From an uncultured Pelagimonas sp. (lineage in GTDB: Bacteria; Pseudomonadota; Alphaproteobacteria; Rhodobacterales; Rhodobacteraceae): a stretch of 64,000 bases of DNA. The stretch is taken from assembly GCA_947499735.1 (NCBI GenBank), contig CANMPP010000001.1:1550001-1614000 (forward strand). Direction: 5' to 3'. The translations under genes and the position numbers were made by a program. Of this stretch, positions 63,621 through 64,000 are shown piece by piece. Every line of letters begins with the position of its first letter. Position 1 is the stretch's first letter. Under the pieces are notes generated by a model. That model was not told the origin of the DNA. It searched no databases and worked only from the letters and a program-made list of their open reading frames with translations.

Positions 63621-64000
63621 TCAGCGCGCCAAGACACGCATCCGGCTGTCAAATTCACCACGATCAACGTAACAACCATGCAAATGACGATACCCAGTGG
63701 ATGGATCAAATGCTTCACGCCCGTGCAGCGCGCGGCGATTGTCAAAGACCACCATTTCGCCCGCCTGCAGTTTTAACGTCACTAGGTATTTCGCATCCCG
63801 CGTCATCTCCATCATCTTGCGATAGGCGGCGTAGAATGGCGCCATGTGTTCAGGTGGGAGGTCCAAGATATCCGCAATATGGGCGTTGAACGCGAATTCA
63901 TACACGTCACCATCCCCATTCACCCGGATCACTTCCTTACGCGACCGAATATCACACCCGGCATCATGGAAACGAAATGGAATAGTCGTTGTGCTAAGCA
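63621..64000 (-). CDS. gamma-butyrobetaine hydroxylase-like dioxygenase, C-terminal part
   Basis: The frame is open to the right edge; only about the last 126 residues are seen. VVFDNRRALHGREAFDP holds the second iron-ligand His and the 2-oxoglutarate Arg nearby. RHLHGCYVDRGEFDSRMRVLA is a C-terminal phrase typical of gamma-butyrobetaine hydroxylase and related TauD-family enzymes. These oxidise a substrate with 2-oxoglutarate and Fe(II), here possibly in carnitine or trimethyllysine metabolism. The start and first ligands lie outside the window. Confidence 0.85.
   Translation of the reverse strand, partial: LSTTTIPFRFHDAGCDIRSRKEVIRVNGDGDVYEFAFNAHIADILDLPPEHMAPFYAAYRKMMEMTRDAKYLVTLKLQAGEMVVFDNRRALHGREAFDPSTGYRHLHGCYVDRGEFDSRMRVLAR

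Noticed and set aside
1-64000. CRISPR arrays, insertion sequences, prophage or integrase genes
   Set aside because: No repeat-spacer pattern, transposase, integrase or phage structural motif was recognised in any frame.

Overview
The window looks like a chromosome segment of a marine Rhodobacterales bacterium (Alphaproteobacteria, Roseobacter-type). The grounds are the order of the division/cell-wall (dcw) genes including the DUF2484 gene between murC and murB, the short 447-residue prolyl-tRNA synthetase, an HdaA-type DnaA relative upstream of ppk and ppx, a biotin-dependent pyruvate carboxylase, and several small protein families typical of this order. These are family-level judgements made by reading the sequence; no database search was run.

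Layout. Positions 1-2.1 kb (+): the end of an acyl-CoA thioesterase, an FMN reductase-like protein and pgk with a clear terminator. 2.1-3.9 kb (-): a VOC-fold protein and a lipoprotein hydrolase. 4.0-32.4 kb (-): the dcw cluster. Read in its own direction it is mraZ-rsmH-ftsL-ftsI-murE-murF-mraY, then a P-loop ATPase, murD, an Imm35-like protein, ftsW-murG-murC-DUF2484, an unrecognised 394-residue protein, murB-ddl-ftsQ-ftsA-ftsZ-lpxC-bamD-recN. Two + strand genes (a BaiN/HI0933-type flavoprotein and an unrecognised 232-residue protein) lie between murD and ftsW. Many junctions overlap by 1-4 bases, so translation is probably coupled, but a terminator-like hairpin follows mraY and another follows ftsZ.

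32.4-33.05 kb is a 684-base leader and promoter region upstream of mraZ. It holds three clusters of TGGGA repeats with exact 10-base periodicity, the pattern known for MraZ operators; one cluster is inverted relative to the operon. 33-45.4 kb: a DUF2937 protein, proS, a membrane-anchored pentapeptide-repeat protein, the AI-2E transporter-hdaA-ppk-ppx run, a small secreted protein, an endonuclease/exonuclease/phosphatase-family protein and a TerB/J-domain protein. 45.7-50.9 kb is an accessory stretch of small secreted or lipid-anchored proteins, a Bcr/CflA-type exporter and a Hint-domain protein. 51-56.9 kb: an AmpD-like amidase, an excalibur-type lipoprotein, gatC-gatA and a UvrD-family helicase. 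57-64 kb: an acidic cysteine-free protein, pyruvate carboxylase, DUF2314 and VOC proteins, two identical tRNA-Gly(GCC) genes, an atypical SDR and the C-terminus of a gamma-butyrobetaine hydroxylase-like dioxygenase.

The core of the window makes and remodels the cell wall: UDP-MurNAc-peptide synthesis (murB, C, D, E, F and ddl), lipid I/II synthesis (mraY, murG), the divisome (ftsA, I, L, Q, W, Z), lipid A commitment (lpxC) and outer-membrane assembly (bamD). The parts most worth a second look are the foreign-looking genes placed inside the dcw cluster, the TGGGA repeat architecture before mraZ, an Imm35-like domain joined to an L7/L12-like domain, a possible pseudoknot between uvrD and gatC, and a gene that seems to start with ATT.
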